DNA of 64,000 nucleotides from Solenopsis invicta (lineage: Eukaryota > Arthropoda > Insecta > Hymenoptera > Formicidae), in contig NC_052665.1 in assembly GCF_016802725.1 (NCBI RefSeq), positions 10,309,001 to 10,373,000 of the forward strand. The letters are read 5' to 3'. The first letter of the stretch is position 1, and each line of letters begins with the position of its first letter. The position numbers and the translations under genes are program-made. Positions 1 through 13,200 of the stretch are shown in pieces. The notes under the pieces are model-generated. The model was not told where the DNA came from. It did not search any database and saw only the letters and a program-made list of their open reading frames with translations.

Positions 1-390
1 ATGGTTGGCCCCCTTTGAACAATACAACTTTTGTCTGAAACATTTTCTAGTAAAATGCAAGGGAACGGAAATATTTGCGTGGATGAATTAAAATGGCCCA
101 CCAACATTCAAGCTTCACAACTCGCAAAATACTTAACGGAAAGACATTTGTTTATAGAGTTTTGGAAACGTCTCGAGATAAGCTACAAGTATATGCCATA
201 AAAAATAGGGAGGTCCATATAAAAAATTGTAGTTGACCTTCATGTGACCTTTAAGCAACTATTCGAGGTCAAATTAATGACACCATCTTATGTCCCCCTC
301 GAAACCATACAACTTTTGTCTTAAATATTTTCTTGTAAAATGCGAGGGAACGGAAATATTTGCGTGGAGGAATTAAAATGGGACACCCTG
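1..390. mobile_element. Foldback element copy 0, right arm only (cut by window edge)
   Basis: This matches the last 390 bp of the complete foldback elements further right, ending in the same CCCTG followed by TA. Its arm carries the variants also seen in copies 3 and 5 (a run of C in the 'GGCCCCC' stretch near position 7 and 'TACTTAACGG' near 130). The left arm and centre lie outside the window. No coding capacity is visible. Confidence 0.85.
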
Positions 391-3050
391 TATCAAAGTT
401 CGAAATTTTTGAGTAAAATTTTTTTCGCGAATTTCTCCAATATCTCTGGGTTCTGATAGCCCCGAGAAGAGTTATAACATTTATCATAATGGATCGAATC
501 GCTAAACAAAAGACGAAAGCGTTATATCAGTCAAAGTTCGAAATTTTTTAGTAAAATTGGTTTTTTTGCGAATTTCTCCAAAATCTATGTGTTCTGATAG
601 CCCACAGAAGAGATATAACTTTTATCATGATGTATCGAATCGCTGAACTGAAAAAGGAACGACTTATATCAGGCAAATTTCGAAATCTTTGAGTAAAATT
701 TTTTTTGCGAATTTCTCCAATATCTCTGCGTTCTGATAGCCCAGAGAAGAGTTATAACATTTATCATAATGGATCGAATCGCTAAAGAAAAGACGAAAAC
801 GTTATATCAGTCAAAGTTGGAAATTTTTTAGTAAAATTGATTTTTTTGCGAATTTCTCCAATATCTCTGTGTTCTGATAGCCCACAGAAGAAATGTAACT
901 TTTATCATGATGTATCGAATCGCTAAAGAAAAGACGAAAGGGTTATATCAGTCAAAGTTGGAAATTTTTTAGTAAAATTGATTTTTTTGCTAATTTGTCC
1001 AATATCTCTGTGTTCTGATAGCCCACAGAAGAGATATAACTTTTATCATGATGTATCGAATCGCTGAACTGAAAAAGGAAAGGCTTATATCAGGCAAATT
1101 TCAAAATTTGTGAGTAAATTTTTTTTTGCGAATTTCTCCAATATCTCTGTGTTCTGATAACCCCGAAAAGAGTTATAACATTTATCATAATGGATCGAGT
1201 CGCTAAAGTAAAAGACGAAAAAGTTATATCAGTCAAAGTACGAAATTTTTTAGTAAAATTGGTTTTTTTGCCAATTTCTCCAAAATCTATGTGTTCTGAT
1301 AGCCCACAGAAGAGATATAACTTTTATCATGATGTATCGAATCGCTGAACAGAAAAAGGAAAGACTTATATCAGGCAAAGTTCGAAAATTTTGAGGAAAA
1401 TTTTTTTTGCGAATTTCTCCAATATCTCTGTGTTCTGATAGCCCCGAGAAGAGTTATAACATTTATCATAATGGATCGAATCGCTAAAGTAAAAGACGAA
1501 AATGTTATATCAGTCAAAGTTCGAAATTTTTTAGTAAAATTGGTTTTTTTGCAAATTTCTCCAATATCTCTGTGTTCTGATAGCCCACAGAAGAGCTATA
1601 ACTTTTATCATGATGTATCGAATCGCTGAACTGAAAAAGGAAAGACTTATATCAGGCAAATTTCGAAATTTTTGAGTAAAATTTTTTTTGCGAATTTCTC
1701 CAATATCTCTGCGTTCTGATAGCCCCGAGAAGAGTTATAACATTTATCATAATGGATCGAATCGCTAAAGAAAAGACGAAAGCGTTATATCAGTCAAAGT
1801 TGGAAATTTTTTAGTAAAATTGATTTTTTTGCGAATTTCTCCAATATCTCTGTGTTCTGATAGCCCACAGAAGAGATATAACTTTTATCATGATGTATCG
1901 AATCGATGAACTGAAAAAGTAAAGACTTATATCAGGCAAATTTCGAAATTTTTGAGTAAAACTTTTTTTACGAATTTCTCCAATATCTCTGTGTTCTGAT
2001 ACCCCCTAGAAGAGTTATAACTTTTATCATAATGGATCGAAACGCTTAAGTAAAAGACGAAAATTTATATCTGTCAAAGTTCGAAATTTTTTATTAAAAT
2101 TAGTTTTTTTGCGAATTTCTCCAATATCTCTGTGTTCTGATAGCCCACAGAAGAGATATAACTTTTATGATGATGTATCGAATCGCTGAACTGAAAAAGG
2201 AAAGACTTATATAAGGCAAATTTCGAAATATTTGAGTAAAATTTTTTTTGCGATTTTCTCCAATATCTCTGTGTTCTGATAGCCCAGAGAAGATTTCTAA
2301 CTTTTATCATAATGGATCGAATCGCTAAAGTGAAAGACGAAATTGTTATATCAGTCAAAGTTCGAAATTTTTTAGTAAAATTTTTTTTTTTCGAATTTCT
2401 CCAATATCTCTGTGTTCTGATAGCCCCGAGAAGAGTTATAACATTTATCATAATGGATCGAGTCGCTAAAGTAAAAGACGAAAAAGTTATATCAGTCAAA
2501 GTTCGAAATTTTTTAGTAAAATTGGTTTTTTTGCGAATTTCTCCAATATCTATGTGTTCTGATAGCCCACAGAAGAAATATAACTTTCATCATGATGTAT
2601 CGAATCGCTGAACAGAAAAAGGAAAGACTTATATCAGGCAAATTTCGAAATTTTTGAGTAAAATTTTTTTTGCGAATTTCTTCAATATCTCTGTGTTCTG
2701 ATAGCCCAGAGAAGATTTCTAACTTTTATCATAATGGATCGAATCGCTAAAGTGAAAGACGAAATAGTTATATCAGTCAAAGTTCGAAAATTATGAGGAA
2801 AATTTTTTTTGCGAATTTCTCCAATATATCTGTGTTCTGATAGCCCACAGAAGAGATATAACTTTTATCATGATGTATCGAATCGCTGAACTGAAAAAGG
2901 AAAGACTTATATAAGGCAAATTTCGAAATTTTTGAGTAAATTTTTTTTTGCGAATTTCTCCAATATCTCTGTGTTCTGATAGCCCAGAGAAGATTTCTAA
3001 CTTTTATCATAATGGATCGAATCGCTAAAGTGAAAGACGAAAGAGTTATA
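391..3050. repeat. Satellite array, block 1 (about 140-bp monomers)
   Basis: About nineteen head-to-tail monomers. The landmark GCGAATTTCTCCAAT recurs at 707, 848, about 989 (variant GCTAATTTGTCC) and 1128, giving spacings of 141, 141 and 139 bp. Two main subtypes tend to alternate: one with 'AGCCCACAGAAGAG...GATGTATCGAATCGCTGAA', the other with 'AGCCCCGAGAAGAG...AATGGATCGAATCGCTAAAG'. Every monomer contains a T-run of about 7-10 bases that varies in length. The block ends in TTATA, the insertion site of foldback copy 1. Confidence 0.95.
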
Positions 3051-4341
3051 CAGGGTGTCCCATTTTAATGCATCCACGCAAATATTTACGTTCGCTTGCA
3101 TTTTACTAGAAAATGTTTTAGACAAAAGTTGTATGGTTTCGAGGGGTACATAAGATGGTGTCATTAATTTGACCTCGAATAGTTGCTTAAAGGTCACATG
3201 AAGGCTACCTTCAATTTTTTAAATAGAAACGCCTATTTTTTATAGCGCATTCTTGTAGCTTATGTCGAGACGTTTCCAAAACACTATAAACAAATGTCTT
3301 TCCGTTAAGTATTTTGCAAGTTGTGACGCTTGAAATTTGGATGGTTATTTTAATACATCCACGCAAATACTTCCGTTCCCTTGCATTTTACAAGAAAATG
3401 TTTCAGACAAAAGTTGTATGGTTCAAAGGGGTTCAACCGTTGATGACCATGCACTTGACCTTGAAGTCGATTTTCAAAGTCATTTTAAGATTAACAAGTG
3501 TTTTTTCATTGGAAACCCGTATTTTTGATCACGGATTTGGAAAGAGCACAAAATTTTGCATAAAAAATATGTACCAATGTTAGGGCCTAAAAGTATACCA
3601 TAGGGGACTTTTAGACGAAAACAAGTGATTTTATTTTAGCACTACTTTTTGCGATAAATTATTTAGCACTACACACGTTAATCAAGCACCCCAAGGGGAA
3701 CAGAAAACTACTACGTCCACGTCGTTGTTCCTGGGTTATGCTAAAGGTAGTGCTAAAATAAAATCACTTGTTTTCGTCTAAAAGTCCCCTATAGTCCACT
3801 TTTAGGCCCTACCATGTGTACATATTTTTTACGCAAAACTTTGTGCTCTTTCCAAATCCGGGATCAAAAATAGGGGTTTCCAATGAAAAAACACATGTTA
3901 ATCTTAAAATGACTTTGAAAATCGACTTCAAGGTCAAGTTCAAGGTCATCAATGGTTGGCCTCCTTTGAACAATACAACTTTTGTCTGAAACATTTTCTA
4001 GTAAAATGCAAGGGAACGGAAATATTTGCGTGGATGGATTAAAATGGCCCACCAACATTCAAGCTTCACAACTCGCAAAATACTTTTCGGAAAGACATTT
4101 GTTTATAGTGTTTTGGAAACGTCTCGAGATAAGCTACAAGTATATGCCATAAAAAATAGGGAGGTCCATTTAAAAAATTGTAGTTGACCTTCATGTGACC
4201 TTTAAGCAACTATTCGAGGTCAAATTAATGACACCATCTTATGTCCCCCTCGAAACCATACAACTTTTGTCTTAAATATTTTCTTGTAAAATGCGAGGGA
4301 ACGGAAATATTTGCGTGGAGGAATTAAAATGGGACACCCTG
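3051..4341. mobile_element. Foldback element copy 1 (full length, 1,291 bp)
   Basis: Starts CAGGGTGTCCC and ends GGGACACCCTG, with TA on both sides. The two 595-bp arms (3051-3645 and 3747-4341) are near-perfect inverted copies around a 101-bp centre (3646-3746). Each arm is itself two-part: an outer module of about 300 bp and an inner module restarting with 'ATTTTAATACATCCACGCAA' at about 3347. The centre resembles the region downstream of the transposase in the DD41D element at 48714-51179. The short ORFs here mirror each other between arms and are not genes. I infer a non-autonomous Tc1/mariner-type foldback. Confidence 0.88.
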
Positions 4342-7300
4342 TATCAAAGTTCGAAATTTTTGAGTAAAATTTTTTTCGCGAATTTCTCCAATATTTCTGT
4401 TTTCTGATAGCCCCCAGAAGAGTTCTAACTTTTATCATGATGGATCGAATCGCTAAAGTGAAAAACGAAAGACTTATATCAGTCAAAGTTCGAAATCTTT
4501 GAGTAAAACTTTTTTCGCGAATTTCTCCAATATCTCTGTGTTCTGATAGCCCACAGAAGAGATATAACTTTTATCATGATGTATCGAATCGATGAACTGA
4601 AAAAGGAAAGACTTATATCAGGCAAATTTCAAAATTTTTGAGTAAATTTTTTTTTGCGAATTTCTCCAATATCTCTGTGTTCTGATAACCCCGAGAAGAG
4701 TTATAACATTTATCATAATGGATCGAGTCGCTAAAGTAAAAGACGAAAAAGTTATATCAGTCAAAGTTCGAAATTTTATAGTAAAATTGGTTTTTTTGCG
4801 AATTTCTCCAATATCTCTGTGTTCTGATAGCCCACAGAAGAGATATAACTTTTATCATGATGTATCGAATCGCTGAACTGAAAAAGGAAAGACTTATATC
4901 AGGCAAATTTCGAAATTTTTGAGTAAAATTTTTTTTGCGAATATCTCCAATATCTCTGCGTTCTGATAGCCCCGAAAAGAGTTATAACATTTATCATAAT
5001 GGATCGAATCGCTAAAGAAAAGACGAAAGCGTTATATCAGTCATAGTTTGAAATTTTTTAGTAAAATTGATTTTTTTGCGAATTTCTCCAATATCTCTGT
5101 GTTCTGATAGCCCACAGAAGAGATATAACTTTTATCATGATGTATCGAATCGCTGAACAGAAAAAGGAAAGACTTATATCAGGCAAATTTCAAAATTTTT
5201 GAGTAAAATTTTTTTGCGAATTTCTCCAATATCTCTGGGTTCTGATAGCCCCGAGAAGAGTTATAACATTTATCATAATGGATCGAATCGCTAAAGAAAA
5301 GACGAAAGCGTTATATCAGTCAAAGTTCGAAATTTTTTAGTAAAATTGGTTTTTTTGCGAATTTCTCCAAAATCTATGTGTTCTGATAGCCCACAGAAGA
5401 GATATAACTTTTATCATGATGTATCGAATCGCTGAACTGAAAAAGGAAAGACTTATATCAGGCAAATTTCGAAATCTTTGAGTAAAATTTTTTTTGCGAA
5501 TTTCTCCAATATCTCTGCGTTCTGATAGCCCAGAGAAGAGTTATAACATTTATCATAATGGATCGAATCGCTAAAGAAAAGACGAAAACGTTATATCAGT
5601 CAAAGTTGGAAATTTTTTAGTAAAATTGATTTTTTTGCGAATTTCTCCAATATCTCTGTGTTCTGATAGCCCACAGAAGAGATGTAACTTTTATCATGAT
5701 GTATCGAATCGCTAAAGAAAAGACGAAAGGGTTATATCAGTCAAAGTTGGAAATTTTTTAGTAAAATTGATTTTTTTGCTAATTTGTCCAATATCTCTGT
5801 GTTCTGATAGCCCACAGAAGAGATATAACTTTTATCATGATGTATCGAATCGCTGAACTGAAAAAGGAAAGGCTTATATCAGGCAAATTTCAAAATTTGT
5901 GAGTAAATTTTTTTTTGCGAATTTCTCCAATATCTCTGTGTTCTGATAACCCCGAGAAAAGTTATAACATTTATCATAATGGATCGAGTCGCTAAAGTAA
6001 AAGACGAAAAAGTTATATCAGTCAAAGTACGAAATTTTTTAGTAAAATTGGTTTTTTTGCCAATTTCTCCAAAATCTATGTGTTCTGATAGCCCACAGAA
6101 GAGATATAACTTTTATCATGATGTATCGAATCGCTGAACAGAAAAAGGAAAGACTTATATCAGGCAAATTTCGAAATATTTGAGTAAAATTTTTTTTGCG
6201 GATTTCTTCAATATCTCTGTGTTCTGATAGCCCAGAGAAGATTTCTAACCTTTATCATAATGGATCGAATCGCTAAAGTGAAAGACGAAATAGTTATATC
6301 AGTCAAAGTTCGAAAATTTTGAGGAAAATTTTTTTTGCGAATTTCTCCAATATCTCTGTGTTCTGATAGCCCCGAGAAGAGTTATAACATTTATCATAAT
6401 GGATCGAATCGCTAAAGTAAAAGACGAAAATGTTATATCAGTCAAAGTTCGAAATTTTTTAGTAAAATTGGTTTTTTTGCAAATTTCTCCAATATCTCTG
6501 TGTTCTGATAGCCCACAGAAGAGCTATAACTTTTATCATGATGTATCGAATCGCTGAACTGAAAAAGGAAAGACTTATATCAGGCAAATTTCGAAATTTT
6601 TGAGTCAAATTTTTTTTGCGAATTTCTCCAATATCTCTGCGTTCTGATAGCCCCGAAAAGAGTTATAACATTTATCATAATGGATCGAATCGCTAAAGAA
6701 AAGACGAAAGCGTTATATCAGTCATAGTTGGAAATTTTTTAGTAAAATTGATTTTTTTGCGAATTTCTCCAATATCTCTGTGTTCTGATAGCCCACAGAA
6801 GAGATATAACTTTTATCATGATGTATCGAATCGCTGAACAGAAAAAGGAAAGACTTATATCAGGCAAATTTCAAAATTTTTGAGTAAAATTTTTTTTGCG
6901 AATTTCTCCAATATCTCTGGGTTCTGATAGCCCCGAGAAGAGTTATAACATTTATCATAATGGATCGAATCGCTAAAGAAAAGACGAAAGCGTTATATCA
7001 GTCAAAGTTCGAAATTTTTTAGTAAAATTGGTTTTTTTGCGAATTTCTCCAAAATCTATGTGTTCTGATAGCCCACAGAAGAGATATAACTTTTATCATG
7101 ATGTATCGAATCGCTGAACTGAAAAAGGAAAGACTTATATCAGGCAAATTTCGAAATCTTTGAGTAAAATTTTTTTTGCGAATTTCTCCAATATCTCTGC
7201 GTTCTGATAGCCCAGAGAAGAGTTATAACATTTATCATAATGGATCGAATCGCTAAAGAAATGACGAAAACGTTATATCAGTCAAAGTTGGAAATTTTTT

Positions 7301-8959
7301 AGTAAAATTGATTTTTTTGCGAATTTCTCCAATATCTCTGTGTTCTGATAGCCCACAGAAGAGATGTAACTTTTATCATGATGTATCGAATCGCTAAAGA
7401 AAAGACGAAAGGGTTATATCAGTCAAAGTTGGAAATTTTTTAGTAAAATTGATTTTTTTGCTAATTTGTCCAATATCTCTGTGTTCTGATAGCCCACAGA
7501 AGAGATATAACTTTTATCATGATGTATCGAATCGCTGAACTGAAAAAGGAAAGGCTTATATCAGGCAAATTTCAAAATTTGTGAGTAAATTTTTTTTTGC
7601 GAATTTCTCCAATATCTCTGTGTTCTGATAACCCCGAGAAGAGTTATAACATTTATCATAATGGATCGAGTCGCTAAAGTAAAAGACGAAAAAGTTATAT
7701 CAGTCAAAGTACGAAATTTTTTAGTAAAATTGGTTTTTTTGCCAATTTCTCCAAAATCTATGTGTTCTGATAGCCCACAGAAGAGATATAACTTTTATCA
7801 TGATGTATCGAATCGCTGAACAGAAAAAGGAAAGACTTATATCAGGCAAATTTCGAAATTTTTGAGTAAAATTTTTTTGCGAATTTCTTCAATATCTCTG
7901 TGTTCTGATAGCCCAGAGAAGATTTCTAACTTTTATCATAATGGATCGAATCGCTAAAGTGAAAGACGAAATAGTTATATCAGTCAAAGTTCGAAAATTT
8001 TGAGGAAAATTTTTTTTGCGAATTTCTCCAATATCTCTGTGTTCTGATAGCCCCGAGAAGAGTTATAACATTTATCATAATGGATCGAATCGCTAAAGTA
8101 AAAGTCGAAAATGTTATATCAGTCAAAGTTCGAAATTTTTTAGTAAAATTGGTTTTTTTGCAAATTTCTCCAATATCTCTGTGTTCTGATAGCCCACAGA
8201 AGAGCTATAACTTTTATCATGATGTATCGAATCGCTGAACTGAAAAAGGAAAGACTTATATCAGGCAAATTTCGAAATTTTTGAGTAAAACTTTTTTTGC
8301 GAATTTCTCCAATATCTCTGCGTTCTGATAGCCCCGAGAAGAGTTATAACATTTATCATAATGGATCGAATCGCTAAAGAAAAGACGAAAGCGTTATATC
8401 AGTCAAAGTTGGAAATTTTTTAGTAAAATTGATTTTTTTGCGAAATTCTCCAATATCTCTGTGTTCTGATAGCCCACAGAAGAGATATAACTTTTATCAT
8501 GATGTATCGAATCCCTGAACTGAAAAAGTAAAGACTTATATCAGGCAAATTTCGAAATTTTTGAGTAAAATTTTTTTTACGAATTTTTCCAATATCTCTG
8601 TGTTCTGATACCCCCTAGAAGAGTTATAACTTTTATCATAATGGATCGAATCGCTTAAGTAAAAGACGAAAATTTATATCTGTCAAAGTTCGAAATTTTT
8701 TATTAAAATTGGTTTTTCTGCGAATTTCTCCAATATCTCTGTGTTCTGATAGCCCACAGAAGAGATATAACTTTTATCATGATGTATCGAATCGCTGAAC
8801 TGAAAAAGGAAAGACTTATATAAGGCAAATTTCGAAATTTTTGAGTAAAATTTTTTTTGCGATTTTCTCCAATATCTCTGTGTTCTGATAGCCCAGAGAA
8901 GATTTCTAACTTTTATCATAATGGATCGAATCGCTAAAGTGAAAGACGAAAGAGTTATA
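4342..8959. repeat. Satellite array, block 2
   Basis: About 33 monomers. The first monomer after the foldback has 'TTTTTCGCG' and 'CCAATATTTCTGTTTTCTGATAG', a form that recurs after other foldbacks. A 12-monomer period is visible: the variant GCTAATTTGTCC lies at 5778 and 7460 (1,682 bp apart) and the GGG variant of 'TCTCTGGG' at 5237 and 6919 (1,682 bp apart). Most of this block recurs 5,909 bp downstream. Confidence 0.95.
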
Positions 8960-10250
8960 CAGGGTGTCCCATTTTAATGCATCCACGCAAATATTTACGT
9001 TCGCTTGCATTTTACTAGAAAATGTATTAGACAAAAGTTGTATGGTTTCGAGGGGTACAAAAGATGGTGTCATTAATTTGACCTCGAATAGTTGCTTAAA
9101 GGTCACATGAAGGCCACCTTCAATTTTTTAAATAGAAACGCCTATTTTTTATAGCGCATTCTTGTAGCTTATGTCGAGACGTTTCCAAAACACTATAAAC
9201 AAATGTCTTTCCGTTAAGTATTTTGCAAGTTGTGACGCTTGAAATTTGGATGGTTATTTTAATACATCCACGCAAATACTTCCGTTCCCTTGCATTTTAC
9301 AAGAAAATGTTTCAGACAAAAGTTGTATGGTTCAAAGGGGTTCAACCGTTGATGACCTTGAACTTGACCTTGAAGTCGATTTTCAAAGTCATTTTAAGAT
9401 TAACAAGTGTTTTTTCAATGGAAACCCGTATTTTTGATCCCGGATTTGGAAAGAGCACAAAATTTTGCATAAAAAATATGTACCAATGTTAGGGCCTAAA
9501 AGTATACCATAGGGGACTTTTAGACGAAAACAAGTGATTTTATTTTAGCACTACTTTTTGCGATAAATTATTTAGCACTACACACGTTAATCAAGCACCC
9601 CAAGGGGAACAGAAAACTACTACGTCCACGTCGTTGTTCCTGGGTTATGCTAAAGGTAGTGCTAAAATAAAATCACTTGTTTTCGTCTAAAAGTCCCCTA
9701 TAGTCCACTTTTAGGCCCTACCATGTGTACATATTTTTTACGCAAAACTTTGTGCTCTTTCCAAATCCGGGATCAAAAATAGGGGTTTCCAATGAAAAAA
9801 CACATGTTAATCTTAAAATGACTTTGAAAATCGACTTCAAGGTCAAGTTCAAGGTCATCAATGGTTGGCCTCCTTTGAACAATACAACTTTTGTCTGAAA
9901 CATTTTCTAGTAAAATGCAAGGGAACGGAAATATTTGCGTGGATGGATTAAAATGGCCCACCAACATTCAAGCTTCACAACTCGCAAAATACTTTTCGGA
10001 AAGACATTTGTTTATAGTGTTTTGGAAACGTCTCGAGATAAGCTACAAGTATATGCCATAAAAAATAGGGAGGTCCATTTAAAAAATTGTAGTTGACCTT
10101 CATGTGACCTTTAAGCAACTATTCGAGGTCAAATTAATGACACCATCTTATGTCCCCCTCGAAACCATACAACTTTTGTCTTAAATATTTTCTTGTAAAA
10201 TGCGAGGGAACGGAAATATTTGCGTGGAGGAATTAAAATGGGACACCCTG
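8960..10250. mobile_element. Foldback element copy 2 (full length, 1,291 bp)
   Basis: Starts exactly 5,909 bp after copy 1 with the same ends and TA flanks. It is mosaic: its left arm carries variants shared with copy 3 ('AAATGTATTAGAC' near 9021 and 'GGGTACAAAAG' near 9053), while its right arm carries those of copies 1 and 4 ('ACACATGTTAATC' near 9800 and 'TACTTTTCGG' near 9991). No intact gene. Confidence 0.88.
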
Positions 10251-13200
10251 TATCAAAGTTCGAAATTTTTGAGTAAAATTTTTTTCGCGAATTTCTCCAA
10301 TATTTCTGTTTTCTGATAGCCCCCAGAAGAGTTCTAACTTTTATCATGATGGATCGAATCGCTAAAGTGAAAAACGAAAGACTTATATCAGTCAAAGTTC
10401 GAAATCTTTGAGTAAAACTTTTTTCGCGAATTTCTCCAATATCTCTGTGTTCTGATAGCCCACAGAAGAGATATAACTTTTATCATGATGTATCGAATCG
10501 ATGAACTGAAAAAGGAAAGACTTATATCAGGCAAATTTCAAAATTTTTGAGTAAATTTTTTTTTGCGAATTTCTCCAATATCTCTGTGTTCTGATAACCC
10601 CGAGAAGAGTTATAACATTTATCATAATGGATCGAGTCGCTAAAGTAAAAGACGAAAAAGTTATATCAGTCAAAGTTCGAAATTTTATAGTAAAATTGGT
10701 TTTTTTGCGAATTTCTCCAATATCTCTGTGTTCTGATAGCCCACAGAAGAGATATAACTTTTATCATGATGTATCGAATCGCTGAACTGAAAAAGGAAAG
10801 ACTTATATCAGGCAAATTTCGAAATTTTTGAGTAAAATTTTTTTTGCGAATATCTCCAATATCTCTGCGTTCTGATAGCCCCGAAAAGAGTTATAACATT
10901 TATCATAATGGATCGAATCGCTAAAGAAAAGACGAAAGCGTTATATCAGTCATAGTTTGAAATTTTTTAGTAAAATTGATTTTTTTGCGAATTTCTCCAA
11001 TATCTCTGTGTTCTGATAGCCCACAGAAGAGATATAACTTTTATCATGATGTATCGAATCGCTGAACAGAAAAAGGAAAGACTTATATCAGGCAAATTTC
11101 AAAATTTTTGAGTAAAATTTTTTTGCGAATTTCTCCAATATCTCTGGGTTCTGATAGCCCCGAGAAGAGTTATAACATTTATCATAATGGATCGAATCGC
11201 TAAAGAAAAGACGAAAGCGTTATATCAGTCAAAGTTCGAAATTTTTTAGTAAAATTGGTTTTTTTGCGAATTTCTCCAAAATCTATGTGTTCTGATAGCC
11301 CACAGAAGAGATATAACTTTTATCATGATGTATCGAATCGCTGAACTGAAAAAGGAAAGACTTATATCAGGCAAATTTCGAAATCTTTGAGTAAAATTTT
11401 TTTTGCGAATTTCTCCAATATCTCTGCGTTCTGATAGCCCAGAGAAGAGTTATAACATTTATCATAATGGATCGAATCGCTAAAGAAAAGACGAAAACGT
11501 TATATCAGTCAAAGTTGGAAATTTTTTAGTAAAATTGATTTTTTTGCGAATTTCTCCAATATCTCTGTGTTCTGATAGCCCACAGAAGAGATGTAACTTT
11601 TATCATGATGTATCGAATCGCTAAAGAAAAGACGAAAGGGTTATATCAGTCAAAGTTGGAAATTTTTTAGTAAAATTGATTTTTTTGCTAATTTGTCCAA
11701 TATCTCTGTGTTCTGATAGCCCACAGAAGAGATATAACTTTTATCATGATGTATCGAATCGCTGAACTGAAAAAGGAAAGGCTTATATCAGGCAAATTTC
11801 AAAATTTGTGAGTAAATTTTTTTTTGCGAATTTCTCCAATATCTCTGTGTTCTGATAACCCCGAGAAAAGTTATAACATTTATCATAATGGATCGAGTCG
11901 CTAAAGTAAAAGACGAAAAAGTTATATCAGTCAAAGTACGAAATTTTTTAGTAAAATTGGTTTTTTTGCCAATTTCTCCAAAATCTATGTGTTCTGATAG
12001 CCCACAGAAGAGATATAACTTTTATCATGATGTATCGAATCGCTGAACAGAAAAAGGAAAGACTTATATCAGGCAAATTTCGAAATATTTGAGTAAAATT
12101 TTTTTTGCGGATTTCTTCAATATCTCTGTGTTCTGATAGCCCAGAGAAGATTTCTAACCTTTATCATAATGGATCGAATCGCTAAAGTGAAAGACGAAAT
12201 AGTTATATCAGTCAAAGTTCGAAAATTTTGAGGAAAATTTTTTTTGCGAATTTCTCCAATATCTCTGTGTTCTGATAGCCCCGAGAAGAGTTATAACATT
12301 TATCATAATGGATCGAATCGCTAAAGTAAAAGACGAAAATGTTATATCAGTCAAAGTTCGAAATTTTTTAGTAAAATTGGTTTTTTTGCAAATTTCTCCA
12401 ATATCTCTGTGTTCTGATAGCCCACAGAAGAGCTATAACTTTTATCATGATGTATCGAATCGCTGAACTGAAAAAGGAAAGACTTATATCAGGCAAATTT
12501 CGAAATTTTTGAGTAAAATTTTTTTTGCGAATTTCTCCAATATCTCTGCGTTCTGATAGCCCCGAAAAGAGTTATAACATTTATCATAATGGATCGAATC
12601 GCTAAAGAAAAGACGAAAGCGTTATATCAGTCATAGTTGGAAATTTTTTAGTAAAATTGATTTTTTTGCGAATTTCTCCAATATCTCTGTGTTCTGATAG
12701 CCCACAGAAGAGATATAACTTTTATCATGATGTATCGAATCGCTGAACAGAAAAAGGAAAGACTTATATCAGGCAAATTTCAAAATTTTTGAGTAAAATT
12801 TTTTTTGCGAATTTCTCCAATATCTCTGGGTTCTGATAGCCCCGAGAAGAGTTATAACATTTATCATAATGGATCGAATCGCTAAAGAAAAGACGAAAGC
12901 GTTATATCAGTCAAAGTTCGAAATTTTTTAGTAAAATTGGTTTTTTTGCGAATTTCTCCAAAATCTATGTGTTCTGATAGCCCACAGAAGAGATATAACT
13001 TTTATCATGATGTATCGAATCGCTGAACTGAAAAAGGAAAGACTTATATCAGGCAAATTTCGAAATCTTTGAGTAAAATTTTTTTTGCGAATTTCTCCAA
13101 TATCTCTGCGTTCTGATAGCCCAGAGAAGAGTTATAACATTTATCATAATGGATCGAATCGCTAAAGAAATGACGAAAACGTTATATCAGTCAAAGTTGG

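Noticed and set aside
3314..4058. Repeated 60-89 codon ORFs in every foldback copy (also 9223-9967, 19055-19799, 25522-26266 and others)
   Set aside because: The same peptides occur in mirrored positions on both arms and in overlapping frames, as an inverted repeat must produce; no domain, no start context, and arm deletions break them.
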